Shown piece after piece: positions 11,415 through 24,265 of a DNA stretch of 64,000 nucleotides (positions are counted from its first letter, which is position 1; each line of letters begins with the position of its first letter). Source of the stretch: Monodelphis domestica (lineage: Eukaryota > Chordata > Mammalia > Didelphimorphia > Didelphidae); contig NC_077234.1 of NCBI RefSeq assembly GCF_027887165.1, positions 163,612,877 to 163,676,876 on the forward strand, written 5' to 3'. The notes under the pieces were generated by a model. It made no database searches and was not told where the DNA came from. It saw only the letters and a list, made by a program, of their open reading frames with translations. The position numbers and the translations under genes are program-made.

Positions 11415-12235
11415 CTGGGGAAAGAAAGGAAAAATGACATCATTTCCCTGACATAGTTCATCAAGCCAAGCAGAGATCAAGAATAGGTGGATTTTAACAA
11501 GAAGAAAATGTGATTTCCCCCCCTCATGGGGAAAAATATCAGCCAATTTGTTCCTCCAGCAAAATCAAGAGCAAACCAGAGATGTGCAAAGCCACATTGA
11601 GAAAACTGGAGAACTGAGAAGAGAAGTTATCCAAATAAGTTTCCAAGCCAGAGTAATTCCTAGTTCTCTTAAAAGCATTAACCAATTAGTTAATTTTCTA
11701 GCTTAGAAAGCACCTGGAACCCCTCAGGAACACCATGCCTGCTTATATAGGATGCCCCCAAAGTATTAGTCTAATCATTTAAAACTGCACTTATACTTTT
11801 GGGACTCCCTATGTAAGACATACTTTAAAAACATCCCAGACACTGGTTACAAAGTCGGTTCTTAGGAAATTTAAAATTTTTAGCTGAAGAAGGGATATTC
11901 AGGCCCTGGAATATAAATATTTGACTATTGTTTGACTTCATAAAGAGAAGCAAGAAAATCAGTTCACATGGCCCATCCCCAACAAAGAACACCAATACTG
12001 AACACTATAGGCAAGTGTCTTTTTCTTGCCCAAGCCCATAGAGAGCAGATTTGCTATCAGAACCCTACTGGGAAGATGACACTGGAGGCAGAGTAGAAGA
12101 GTGGTAGATTTCTAGTTGAAGATTTGGGTTTAAATGCTTGTTCTTTTATTGCTTCTGTGACTGTGGACACATCATTGGGTCTGTCCCCTCATTTGCAAAA
12201 TGGACCTTTGAGGTTTCTTTGAGCTCTCCATCTAC

Positions 12236-12640
12236 CATCTTTGTGAAAGACGGCTCTATCAGAACCAGAAGAGCATTGTACACAGAGACGGATACACTGT
12301 GGTACAATCGAATGTAATAGACTTTTCTACTAGCTGCAATGCAATGACCCAGGACAATCCAGAGGAATTTATGATAAAGAATGCTATCCACTTCCAGGGA
12401 AAGAACTGTGGGAGCAGAAGTCTAGAAGAAAAAATATCGATCACATGGTTCAATGGGGATGTGATTGGGGTTTTGATGTTAAAGGATCACTCTACTCCAA
12501 ATGTGAATAACATGGAATAGGTTTTGAACAATGATACATGTATAATCAAATGGAATTACTTGTCAGCTCTGGGAGGGTGGAGTGGAGAGGAAAAGAACAT
12601 GAATCATGCAACCATGGAAAAAATACTCCAAATACATACA
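12236..12640 (+). mobile_element. L1 3' end (marsupial type), truncated
   Basis: The order of phrases (agaaccagaagagcattgta, gatcactctactccaaatgt, aataacatggaataggtttt, then gggagggtgga and the tail) matches the 3' end and UTR of marsupial L1 as remembered. It runs straight into the TA/GA microsatellite, which probably grew from its tail. No intact reading frame. Confidence 0.6.
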
Positions 12641-12725
12641 TTATATATATATATATATATGGGGAGAGGGGGAGAGAGGGAGGGAGGGAGAGGGAGAGGG
12701 AGAGGGAGAGGGAGAGGAAGAGGGA

Positions 12726-12787
<62 letters not shown>

Positions 12788-12852
12788 GACAGAGAGAGAC
12801 AGAGAGACAGAGAGAGACAGAGAGACAGAGAGAGACAGAGAGAGACAGAGAG
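12641..12852. repeat. (TA)n then GGGAGA/(GA)n/GACA microsatellite
   Basis: Twenty bases of TA are followed by gggaga units, a pure GA run and gagacagaga units. The STK24 pre-mRNA would read UC-rich here. Arg/Glu- or Ser/Leu-repeat frames across it are artefacts. Confidence 0.97.
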
Positions 12853-13424
12853 CGCACTCTCTAAAATCAAGGGATCTCAATTGGAAACAGAGGATGAGTA
12901 AGTAATGAAGGATGAGTAAATAATGAAGAGGCAAACCTGAAAATAGTGGCTACAGTAGAAAGGTCTTGTATGAAAAAAAAAACAGGAGACGAAAAGCCAC
13001 ATTAAAAAAGCAAGAACACTCAAGTAATTTAACTGGGGGGTGGGGGTTGAGGGGTGGCAGGGATCATGATGGTCACTTCACAAGGAAAAGAGTCATTAAA
13101 AAACTCTTGAGATAAAAGGCAAACAATAAGGCTTAAAGATGTTTAATTAACTTTCTGCAATTTCTTAGGACTCGTAAACACATTTCAAAAATTAATTGTG
13201 ACAATTGAAGATGTGGTTGATCTAACATTTTGCGTCAGTGTTGGCAAAAAAACAAGAGCCTACAAGTTAAAAACTAAAATATGAGAGAGATTTGTCAGTG
13301 AGGGAAAGAAGGAAGGAAAGAGGGAAAGAGAGAGGAAGGGAAAGAGAGAAGGGAAAAAAGAAGAAAAATAGGGAAAGGAGAGTGAGGTAAGGGTAGAAGA
13401 GAATGCATAAGAGTTCTGCCAAGT

Positions 13425-13642
13425 GCTAGTGCTGTACAAGTATGATCTTATTTTATCCTCACAACAACCTTGGCAAGTGGGTGTTGTCATTATCTTCATT
13501 TCACTGTTGAGGAAATTGAAGCAAACCAGTGTCACATGATTTGCCCTGGGTTACACAGCTAGAAGTGTTATGAAGCTAACTTGAACTCAGTTTTCCTGAC
13601 TCCAGGTCCAGCTCTCTATCCACGCTAACATTTAGCTGCCTG
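13425..13642 (-). repeat. THER/MIR-type CORE-SINE, reversed
   Basis: Read on the minus strand it gives the tRNA-like head (caggcagctaaatg ... gttcaagttagcttc), the gtgtaacccagggcaaatca core and the tail giving cttggcagaactc. Clear family match, no full-length target duplication seen. Confidence 0.65.
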
Positions 13643-15774
13643 TAAGCAAAAGAACTACTATTTTTTCCCCTTTTTAGAAGACCTGTGATTTCTTTGGTAC
13701 AGGGCATTCCCAGGGAAGGAACTGTCTCTCCTAATGCAGACAAAAAACTACTCAGCAACTAATGGTCTAAAAGAGTTACCGGGGACACTAAGAGGTTCAG
13801 AAATATTAATTTCACACAATTCTGACCAAATGGGAAAAGAGAAAAGGGCTGAAAATACCCCTCTACAGAAAATTAACACATCCATGTTTTTAATTCCCTT
13901 CATGCTACTAATAATAATCTTCATAATGAGAAAAAAAGTAAAGCTTAAATGTATTACAAGTGTGAATGGTGACCTTTATAGGCCCATAATAAAACACATG
14001 AAGACAGTTAAATATACAAACTTTAATTCCTATCCTAAATATGAAATAGAGAACAATTAAGTGCACTAAACAGGACATTTACAGTGTAATCAGTTTTCAG
14101 AGAATATAATCACACATATGATGGGAGACGGCTAAAGCTGTTACCTGCCTTTATCTTCTCTCCCTGAGGGAGAGTCACCTAGCTAGCTATTTCTCTCTAT
14201 CTCTAGTCCAAGGAGACTGCAGAGAAAAAGTATGCCACACTAAAACCGGCTCACTGAACTCAAAACCTCTTCGATGCCATGCAATGACAATCTAACAAAG
14301 AGCTTGGGAAATCATTACTTAGTCACAGTGAGCTCTCAATGGGCAACATTAATGAAGGGGAAAAGTGGCATGGAAAATTGAAAAATAAATTTAATTATTC
14401 ACCTGACTTTTCTAGAACTTCGAACAGTGAGGTGGATTTTTACACCATGACTAAGAGCATATCTGAGAGACCAAAACATGACTTGGGATCAGTGAAAAAG
14501 TCACAAAGTTCTAACTAAGCAGAGGAGCCCCATGTCTCAAAGGGAGAACATGGATCCCAAAAGGGCAGAGATAATCCACAATGTACAGGAATAGGGAGTT
14601 GAAAGAAGCAACTTTAAAAGGGGGGCAATGGAAACTATCTACAAAGGGGACTTGATATAACACTATTTCAATTAATCTGAATATTCCAAGGTATGTCTGA
14701 AGGGAGACAGAACTTCGGACTCAAGTTGCTTAAAATGTGTGCCAGATAACAGGATCATGAAAAAGAAGGGACCTCAGAAATCCTCGCATTTTACAGATAA
14801 AGAAATTGAGGCAAAGATGTCAAGCACTTTGCACAAGCTCATTTAGCTAGTAAATGTCTGAGACTGATCAGAAGTTGGGTCTTTCTGATACCAATTAGAG
14901 CAAAATAAATCAAACAATCATAAAGTATATATTAAGTATCTAATGTGTGCTAGACTCTATGCTACCTGCTCTAATGTCATATTGGGATAAATATAGAATT
15001 CTGACTGGAGCACTGTATTGCAGATTTCATAGGACCAAGAGCTAGAAGAGAATTTCCAAATATCACTTCTGCTGTGTCCCCAATGAGTCCTTCAGTGCAT
15101 ACTCAATGAATACTTTTAACTAGACAACTATTCTGGAGTATAGGGGGTAGGGTGGGCAGCACTGGATTTAGAAGGAGACCTGGGTTCAAATCCTGTGTAA
15201 CTTTGGTCAAGTTACTCAAACTCTCTGGCGTTCATTTCCCTCACTTTTCAGATGAGATATGTGAAGCAAAGGACTTTCAGGTGTCTGTTCCAGATCTAAA
15301 TTTATAATCCTTATCCAAAATGCTATGATATGGACCAGGTCTGCCCATTATCCTCCTGGTAAAAAAAATGGCCACACACAATGAGCTTGATTGATCAGGC
15401 TAAAATCTTTGTCTTAAGAGACACTTTAAATTAGGAAATCAATGCTAGGGTCTCAAACATGTACTGCTGTGTGGTCAAGGGACTGCTTCACTTTCAACTT
15501 TTAGTCATGACTTTAGAATTTCATCATCTTAATGAATTTTTTACAAGGGCTTCATGTATGTGGGGGAAGGAAGGGCAGGAAGGAAAAGGGGCGGGGACCA
15601 TTCAGCAGTGACATCCTCAGAATTACACCAGCCTCTCTCCCATCTGCTGGGTTTGGTTACTCTTTTCTTGAGAGACTATAGCTCTTCACTACCTTGGCTT
15701 CGCTTTAACACTGAAATCTTATAGGAAGGGAGATCTGTTCCTTTTGGCAGTTTCTTCAGGCCCAGTTTAAACAC

Positions 15775-16283
<509 letters not shown>

Positions 16284-16344
16284 GAAACAACATGGCTCCT
16301 CTCCAAGAACATCAAAATCATGTAAAAGTTGAGGAGTTAGTTAC

Positions 16345-16481
16345 CTCTGTAGCCTCTGTACAAGCTGAGACACCATGGTGTCCGAGATCCCAGGACAGGC
16401 TTCTTCTGCCAAATAAATCGCACCTCTCAGTTCTTCTATGGATCCCATGTTGCCTCCACTTGCCTGGCTTTTCTCTTTCAA
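16345..16481 (-). CDS. STK24: STK24 penultimate exon, residues 375-419 (PDCD10-binding helices)
   Basis: A 137-base exon encodes LKEKSQASGGNMGSIEELRG, AIYLAEEACPGISDTMVSQL and VQRLQ plus two bases of arginine. These helices form the GCK-III C-terminal dimerisation domain that pairs with PDCD10/CCM3. The acceptor is tttaaag and the donor gtaact. Its length is not a multiple of three, so skipping would shift the reading frame of the last exon. It is flanked in the pre-mRNA by complementary (UC)n and (GA)n tracts (see findings). Confidence 0.95.
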
Positions 16482-16759
16482 CTTTAAAAAAACAATTCAA
16501 AAATATCTTGTTAGCAAGGGAACTGCTTGGCACCAATTTTAAGAAATAATATGATTATATGGGCACAGCACTGAGTTCAATTTGTATGTCCCTTGAGCTG
16601 TATTTCCAGCTTTAATACTCTCTAAATGGTCTTGGGGGGAACACTTCCTACCAGGTATCTAAGGAATATGTTGGAAGAAATGCTTCAATAGTAATACTTA
16701 ACATATGAATAATCTTATATGGAGAATATTCAAGTTAACTTCATGCTTCTCTTTTTTTC

Positions 16760-17330
16760 TCAAATTATGTTAATTGTTTTTTAATCATAATCTTTTTTCC
16801 CACATCCCTTCTGCCTTTCTCACCTAGCAAACTATTACTTGTAATGAAGATTCAAAAAATAAACATGTCAGCAAATCTATGCACCATCATCTGAGAGTTC
16901 TCTCTGAACACATAGTTAATAATTCAGTCTCATGGTCCCCTACATAAAAGGGAGGAAAAGAAGTATATTTTCCCAACTCTTCTCTGGGGTCCAGCTTGGT
17001 CTTCCTAAATACAGCGTTTACTTTCTAGTCACTGTTTATATTGTTTGTTTGTTTTTTTCTGGTTCTGCTTATTCTCTGAACTCTTCATATTCATTGTTTC
17101 TTTCAGGGCTGTAATACATATTACATTCCTGTACCACCATTTGTTTAGCCATTTTTCAATCAACTGGCACTACCTTGTTTCTAGTCCTTTGATCCCACAT
17201 AAAGGACTACTATGAAGATATCTAGAGTTTTTGGAAATTTAATTCTATCTTTGACTTCCTTGGGTTATATGCTTGAAAGAAGAAATGCTCGGTTTAAAAG
17301 GTATAATTGCACAACTTCTCAAAGGAATTT
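16760..17330 (-). mobile_element. L1 3' region fragment, reversed
   Basis: The reversed phrases ccatttgtttagccattttt, caatcaactggcacta and ttctagtcctttgatcccac correspond to the C-terminal ORF2/3' end of marsupial L1 read backwards. It meets a forward L1 fragment at about 17330-17395. Confidence 0.5.
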
Positions 17331-17394
17331 CATTATACTATAGTCCACTTCCACTTAGATGTCTTCTAAAGAAAAGAACTGTTACTTAGAACTA

Positions 17395-17770
17395 AGTCCC
17401 TAAAGCCCTATACTGGGCATGCTTTCTGACCCAACAAAGCCCATACCCAAAGAGATCAAAGGAGACAAACAAGCCCAATATACAAAAATATCAATTCCTC
17501 ATTTGGTGGCAAAAAATTGGAGATAAGAGAAAGCTTGTCAACTGGGGAATGGCCGAACAAATGATGGTACATGAATGAAATGGGATTCTATTGTGACTTG
17601 AAAAATAAGAAAGGATTGTTTCACAGGAACTTGGGAAGCGCTGCAAAAATGAACCTGAGGGAAGTGAGCAGAACCAAAACAATTTCTACAGTAACAACAT
17701 TATAAAGAAAACTTTGGAAGACTTGGGAACTTTGATTAACATCATGACCAAGAAGGATTCCAGTGAAGCT
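17395..17770 (+). mobile_element. L1 ORF2 C-terminal/3' fragment
   Basis: It contains ctgacccaacaaagcccata, cccaaagagatcaaagg, aactggggaatggccgaaca and gtgagcagaaccaaaac, in the order seen in marsupial L1 3' ends. Short, diverged and without an intact frame. Confidence 0.65.
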
Positions 17771-18100
17771 ATGCATACTTCAACATCTCAGAGAGTCAAG
17801 AATCTTAGCAGGATCCAACTGAGACATCTATTTTTTGGACATAACCTATGCATAAAGGTATTTTGCTTGTCTGTGTTTAGGTGTTTCACCAGGATGGCAG
17901 CAGTGTTAGCAGAGAATAGGTTGTATATGAGAGATGCTTCCAAAATAAAAATAATAGGGTTTGATGACTGCTGAATGTGAGAGGAAAGAATGAGAGTTGA
18001 AAGTGACACCTAACTTTTAAACCTGGGAGAAACAGAAAGAGGAAAGTTTGGAATGGGGAGGGTTGGGAGAAATAACGGACATGCTGAGTTTGTTTATTTA

Positions 18101-18295
18101 TTTGTTTTTTAAACCCATACCTTCTGTCTTGGAATCAATTTGATTCCAAGGCAGAAGAGTGGTAAGGGCTTGGCAATGGGGGTTAAGCAATTTGCCCAGG
18201 GTCACATAGCTAGGAAGTGTCTTAGGCCAGATTTGAACCCAGGACCTCCTGTCTCTAGGCCTGATTCTCAATCCACTGAGCTACCCAGCTGCCCC
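18101..18295 (-). repeat. tRNA-derived SINE (SINE1_MD/Mon-1-like), reversed
   Basis: On the minus strand it starts ggggcagctgggtagctcag, continues through the tRNA-like B-box phrase ggttcaaat and gtgaccctgggcaa, and ends aagacagaaggtatgggttt plus an A tail. Near full length, about 195 bp. Confidence 0.85.
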
Positions 18296-18603
18296 TGACA
18301 CATCGAGTTTAAGATATGTACAAACAGTTAAAATGAGATATCCAACAAGAAGTTGGGGATGAAACATTAGAAGTCTAAAAGAGAAGTTAGGGCTAGACAA
18401 ATAAGTTTAAGGCTCATCTGCCTAAAGATAAGAGTTGAATTTGGGGGAAGTTTTGAGATCATCAACTAAAATAATGTAGAGGCAGAAGAGAAGAGGGCCC
18501 AGGACAGAGACTGGGAGGACACTTATGTTTAGTAAGCATGACTTGGATAAAGATACTGCAAGGGAGACTGAGGAAGTATTATCATACATGTAGAACTAGG
18601 AGA

Positions 18604-18782
<179 letters not shown>

Positions 18783-18914
18783 CATGAAAACCCAAAGAAG
18801 AGACTAACGAGAAGAGGGACAGCATCAAAACTTGCAGAAATGTCAAAAATTGAGGAAAAGTCTTTAGATTTGTTTAAAAGATCATTGGTAATTTTGGAGA
18901 CAGCAGTTTTATTT

Positions 18915-20220
18915 TGTGGAAAGAAAAACTAAAGCAAGTTCTGGACTTTCTGCCACTAAGCTGGAACCAACAGCAGTTGGAATGTTAGAGAGAAGAAATT
19001 GACAAGACTGACAGTTGGTGGGGGAAGGGGCAACTAGGAGTGGCAGTTGGTCTTGATGAGGAGCACTTCCTTCCTGGACCTGGAGTGGAAGTGGAAGGAG
19101 CTCCCTCCCTGTCTCTGGATAGAAGTGCCTCTATTACTGACTTTCCTAACTGTGTACTCACCCTGGATTCCTGTGATCCTGTTTATAAACAAAAGGACTT
19201 AAGAGAAGCAGTTTGAACTGTAAGGCTGGTCTTTAGGGGTGTCAGCCTGTAAAAATAGACTCGAATCCAGGACTTCAATCCCCAGAAATCCTTGCTCCAC
19301 TTCCCCAGAATGCCCTCTAACCTCACTGAATTCTCACCTGGGCCGAGAGCGAGATGGGGTATTTAAACCTGGTTGTGAATAGGCTCGGCCTCTTTTCGAC
19401 TTCTGTTTTGGAACAGATGCGTCTTTCATGATATGGGGTTATCTTGTCTAGGCCTCTCTGGCCTAGGCATGTGCTTTCTTATTCTGTATTTTCTTTAATC
19501 CTTAACCTTTAATAAACCTCATAAGAAACTAATTTCTATCTGCCTCAGCTTCCCCCAAATTTTAATCTTTACAAGCCCAAAGAGACAGATCCAACCAGCT
19601 CTGAAGGTCAGAACTATTCATTTTGCTGTCTACTGCTGAGACTTTGAACTTAAGAAAACTAGCACAGATTAGCATAGACAGGAATAACAGACCCTCCACT
19701 AGCCTGTGAGACCTGGCCTCAGCTCTAAAGCTGAGAGAGACTCAAACCTCATCTAGGGACATCCCTCTTCCCTCTTCCCTGATACCTCCCCAATCCAAAC
19801 TTGTTATTAAAATTTATCTTTATTTGAATATTGCAGTCAGATAAGAGGACTAACATTTCAGGGGACATAGAGGGAGCTGAACTTCAGGACAGTCATTCAA
19901 CTATAAACGGTCCTTATTGTACCCCTTGCTAGGTGAAGGGTGAGTGAGGGGGCTTGTCCCTCAGGAGGGTCTGTGCTTACCTACTCTGAGGTATCTGCAA
20001 CATCAATCTATAGAGAAGATGTCCACTCAGGCTATGACAAGTGGCCCATTTCTCAGGAACTGCATTTTTCAAAAATACCCTCTCGGCAGAGGGCATCTCT
20101 CTCCTATTACCTCACAGGCAGCCATATCCCATCTCTCCCTTCAACTCCTCCATTCCCCTTTATAAAACCTTCGGTAATCCCTGTTCATCAATTCCACCCA
20201 TTTTCCCTATAAATATTACA
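18915..20220 (+). mobile_element. Solo LTR of an endogenous retrovirus, containing a second LTR
   Basis: The element begins TGTGGAAAG and ends TATTACA. It is clearly related along its length to the copy at 46895-47741. The flanking sequence is an older repeat that reads through when the element is removed, which fixes the borders. A different LTR lies inside at 19248-19573. No retroviral coding region is attached. Probably class I (ERV1-like), judged by the 4-base target duplication of the sister copy. Broken and old. Confidence 0.7.
19248..19573 (+). mobile_element. Solo LTR nested in a solo LTR
   Basis: A 326-bp element has matching inverted ends TGTAAA and TTTACA and is flanked on both sides by the 4-base duplication AGCC. 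It holds a TATA-like gtatttaaacc near 19358 and an aataaacc polyadenylation signal near 19510, as expected for an LTR. The sister LTR at 46895 lacks it, so it inserted after that family had spread. Confidence 0.75.
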
Positions 20221-20639
20221 ATGTGAATGATGAAGGTGGAAGCCAGACTCAGTGAAAATTACATTTGGTTTAAATTTAATTTTAGAAGGCAAGACAGATA
20301 ACAGATGATACCAAACAGGGTCAAATGGATCCAGAGTATTTTGAGGATAAAAGAGATATAACATGTTTGTAGTTATGCAGTTAATATAAGGAGACATTGA
20401 AAATCAGTGGGAGTGGGGATCATAAAAGACACAATGTATCAGAGAAGACTGATGGAATCATTTATGCAGGCAGAGAAGTTGGAAAGCCTTGGCAAGCAGA
20501 AGTGCTATCTCTTATCATAAGACAGTGCTGAAGGAGGAGAAAATGGCAGAAAGCATCTGAGTAATGTAAAATGAGGGGGAGAAAAGAGAGCTATAGTGAA
20601 TGGTATCAATTCTTTTCAGTGAAATATAAGGAAAGTACT

Positions 20640-21310
20640 CTAAATCACTAAAAAATTAGAGAAATTCAAATTCAAACAACTCTGAGATACTACTGCAAAC
20701 CTATGAAATAAGCTAACATGACAAAAAGGGAAAAATGACAAATGGTCAGAGCAGAGGAAGATTGGGACATTAATGGAGTTATAAACTAGTCCAACTAATC
20801 ATTCTGGGAAACAATTCAGAACTAGACTCAAAAAAAGGCTATAAAATTATGCAAACCTTTGACTCTGCAATACCACTACTGGGTGTATATCCCAATGAGA
20901 TCAAAGAAAAGGCAAGGGACCCATATATACGAAAATATTAATCGCAGCTTTTTGTGGGGGCAATTCATCAATTGGGAAATGATTGAATAAGTTGTGGCAT
21001 ATGATTATGAGAGTTCTAATATACTGAGGGGAAAATGATGAAGAAAGTAATGGTCACAAGATGAAAGAATGCTATATGCTTCCAGAGGGAGAACTGATCA
21101 ACTCTCAAGTGTAAACTGAAATATAATTATCTCACTTAATTTTTCTTGCTTTATTTCCCCTTTGCAATATGGCTATTAATGAAATATGTTTTTGCATGGT
21201 TTATTATACACAATTGATATACTGCTTGCCTACTCAGTGAGGGGGGAGAGAAAAGATTTAGAACTCAACATTTACAAATAAAAGAATGTCAAAAATAAAT
21301 TTTAAAATAC
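20640..21310 (+). mobile_element. L1 ORF2 C-terminal and 3' UTR
   Basis: It contains the phrases tttgactctgcaataccact, actgggtgtatatcccaatg, agatcaaagaaaaggcaagg and tcatcaattgggaaatgatt, and ends with caaaaataaattttaaaa. The position and order match the L1 3' end. 5'-truncated and diverged. Confidence 0.75.
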
Positions 21311-21384
21311 TACAAAATATAAACATGACATTATCGAGGAAAATGAAGAGTTAGGAATGGTCTGCAGAACTCCTCACATTGGGT

Positions 21385-21480
21385 GATTTATGGTATAAAT
21401 CAGAGGAGTCAAATACACAGCCAGCTGACCATATGTGGTGTAAAACACTCTTGAATACCACTACAACTAGATTAAAATGT
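21385..21480 (+). mobile_element. Possible hAT-type MITE fragment
   Basis: The wording cagaggagtcaaatacacag followed by ccatatgtggt resembles the end of non-autonomous hAT repeats (the gtcaaactca type). I found no partner end, so it is only a suggestion. Confidence 0.25.
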
Positions 21481-23004
21481 CATTTAAGACTGCTTAAAAA
21501 TGATTAAAAATACAATAAAACATAATATCAGAATTTTTTCTAAAGAAATGAATAAGCTGAGGAACTCAGAGGTCTCTACTTAGTGGGAATATGTTAAAGA
21601 CAATGCCCAACCAAAATCCAGATTCTACCTTTCACTAAATATAAAAGAGATGAATTCTTAGACAAATTGAGACTTGAAAAAATAAAGGCTGTTAATGTTC
21701 TCTAGTATGAAGGCAGGAGTTCAAGAAAAAATGTGAGCCAGGCACTGAAATCATTAAGAAAAAAAGGTGGCATCTTAGAGGTGAGAAGATGAAAACCTGG
21801 ACGGGAACTGAATGAATGTCAAAGAAAGAAAGTATACTGAATAATGATGACAGAGGGAGAGCCTGGAAGTGATAATAAGGAGCAAGGAGTATTTCAAGTA
21901 CCCCATAACAACCAATGATTTGGAGTTGTATGTGAAACAAGTGACCAGTGGTGGAAAGGGTGGTCAGGGAAGCTATGGCATTAAGAGGAAGCTAGATCTC
22001 AATGAGTACAAATAAGACTAGAGGGATGATAAACGAAAAGTTTAAGATAAAATTAGTTTGTTACTCATGGAATAGGCATTCCAGGAAGCACAGTGGAATA
22101 GCATTAGAGTGGGATCACTGGTGGGGTAGGGTCAAAGGGAAAAAAAGAATACAAGGTGGTTATTAGGAAAAAAGAGAGCAAAGATTGAACAATGACAATT
22201 GGGAGCTAAGAATCACTGGGATGGAAAGGGAATGGCAGGGTGGGAATTTGTCCAGGTGGGTTATCATCCACAAGGTTTCTGCCTGGGATAGAGCTGTCCT
22301 AGGGGATCAGGAAGCATTGTGTAGTGAGAAGGGTGTTCCCAGAGGAGGGCAAGACAACTGCTGTGGAGTTGTAAGTCCCCTGGAGTAGCTGTTAGAGTGG
22401 ATTAAATGATTGCTCTGGGAGGCCCTCATGAAAGACTTCCTGAACAGATGCAGGCTAAAGACTACAGTGGGCATGAGGGGTCAGACAGAATTCCTTGGAA
22501 CAGGTTCTATTATTACATGCTATAAGAAATGTTTGGTAATATGGTCAGCTCTGGTACTTCGAGATGATTTGGAAAATCTCAATGTCCCAAGTCGTGAAAG
22601 CCTCTTTAGCTCTTATGATTTTAGAATCGATTATTTGCTTGAATTTTTATTAAATGGCAATGGAATCTGAAAGATAGGATGCCATACAAGACTTAACAAT
22701 TGGGAAAGCTGAACATCTCAACTTTTTAACATCTATTCCTTCTCTACCTGTGTTGCAACACATCTAACCTTGAGATTGTCAATGAGAGGAGTTTGAATTT
22801 CTCAAGAGAGCTGAATATGCAATTGTAATTAAGAATCCTTAAAAGAGTAATTTGCAATCCCCTATTGTTCCCATTTTTCCATGACCCCATTCCTGGCCCA
22901 ATTAGAACTACATTCGGATTCCAATTGATGAGATGTAGTAGAAATGTAAGAAGCAGGGCAAGTAGGAACTCTGTAAAGTGATTAAGTAAATCAAAGACCT
23001 TATA

Positions 23005-23180
23005 GAGATCTGAGTCTGTCAGGGATCTCAAACACCACCTAATTCAAACCCCTCATTGTAGAGCTGAGAAAAATGAGTCCCCAGGATGTTAAATGACTTG
23101 CTCAACCAAGGTCATACAGGTAGGAATCATCAAAAGTGGAATCAGAATCTAGATTCCAAAGTAAAAGCTCTTTGTACTAT
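23005..23180 (-). repeat. MIR/THER-type SINE fragment, reversed
   Basis: ttcaaacccctcattgtaga, aatgacttgctcaaccaagg and tcatacaggtaggaa are the reversed CORE-SINE body. Diverged. Confidence 0.5.
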
Positions 23181-23469
23181 TTTTCTAACATTTAATGATA
23201 ATCTTAGCCAATGAAATATTTTACAGTGTGAGATTAATACACAGAGCACTTAGCACTTCTTGAAAGAAGTACTTCCCAAATTCAGGGTATGATTCATTAT
23301 GCTGTTAGTGGAGAAGATTTGACGTTTCCTTCTTTTTAAAATGTTGCTTTGGTTTAAGTTCATGAAAAAAATAATAAAATTAGTTTAAAGGTGGGACATG
23401 AAATGATGCCTAGGAAATCAGAGGATGAAATTATAATAATTCAAATTTTACTAGTCAGAATTGGATTGT

Positions 23470-23578
23470 GAGTTCCTTGGGGGCAAGAGCTATCTTTTGC
23501 ATTTCCACGTACTGCCAGCTTTTAGTAAAGAGCCTGGCATATAATTGGCACTTAATAAATGCTGGCTGACTGACTGAA
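23470..23578 (+). mobile_element. L2 3' end
   Basis: gtgagttccttgggggcaag, gagcctggcatataattggc, acttaataaatgctggctga and a ctgactga end are the standard L2 3' terminus. Confidence 0.75.
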
Positions 23579-24079
23579 AAGTAAGGAGAATGTACCAGCT
23601 TCCTCCTGGTACTGACTGAGGAAATATTTCTGAATAGTTTATCCACGTGCCCACCAAAACTCCCTAAAATGACAACTTTGCAAATTCTGCAGCATTCTAT
23701 CTAGTATGGGTCTTGATCTTATAAAAATGTTACTGGTAAGATTTTAGACAATTGAATAAACATCCAGGAAAACATAAAGACTGCTCTATCAGACAATAGT
23801 AAGAATCAAAATGATGTCATATAAACACACCAGAATGGTAATGAAACAAATTATATAGGTACTGTCTGGGAAGCATAAAAGTCTTTATGTTTAAGCATGA
23901 AGTATCCCAAAGGGAGAGCTTGTTTTAAAATCAACAAACTGGGTATGTGGTTATCACTAAATTATCTGCCAATACTGCCATTTACACAATGGAGTGTTGA
24001 TGCATGCATAAAGCAAATCCACCAAACATTTTCAAAAAGGCCACTCTAAACCACTTAGTGAAAAGCAGACAGAACCTTT

Positions 24080-24265
24080 CCATGATATAGTGAATAGGTC
24101 ACTGGATTTGGAGTCAGGAAAAGCCAAGTTCAATTCAGCCTAGACACTTACTAGTTGAATGATCCTAGGCAAGTCAACTTGTAAACCTCAATTTCCTCCT
24201 ATAAAAAGAGGGGAATTGGATTTAATGGCATCTAAGATCTTCCCTAACTCAAACTCCCTAACTCA
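24080..24265 (+). repeat. THER/MIR-type SINE
   Basis: Head tagtgaataggtcactggat with ttggagtcaggaaaagcc, core gatcctaggcaagtcaactt, then ctcaatttcctcctataaaa. Forward, moderately diverged. Confidence 0.7.

Noticed and set aside
22185-22670. Open frames of 67 and 86 codons
   Set aside because: No family resemblance, in an intron antisense to STK24; the length is within chance for this region.
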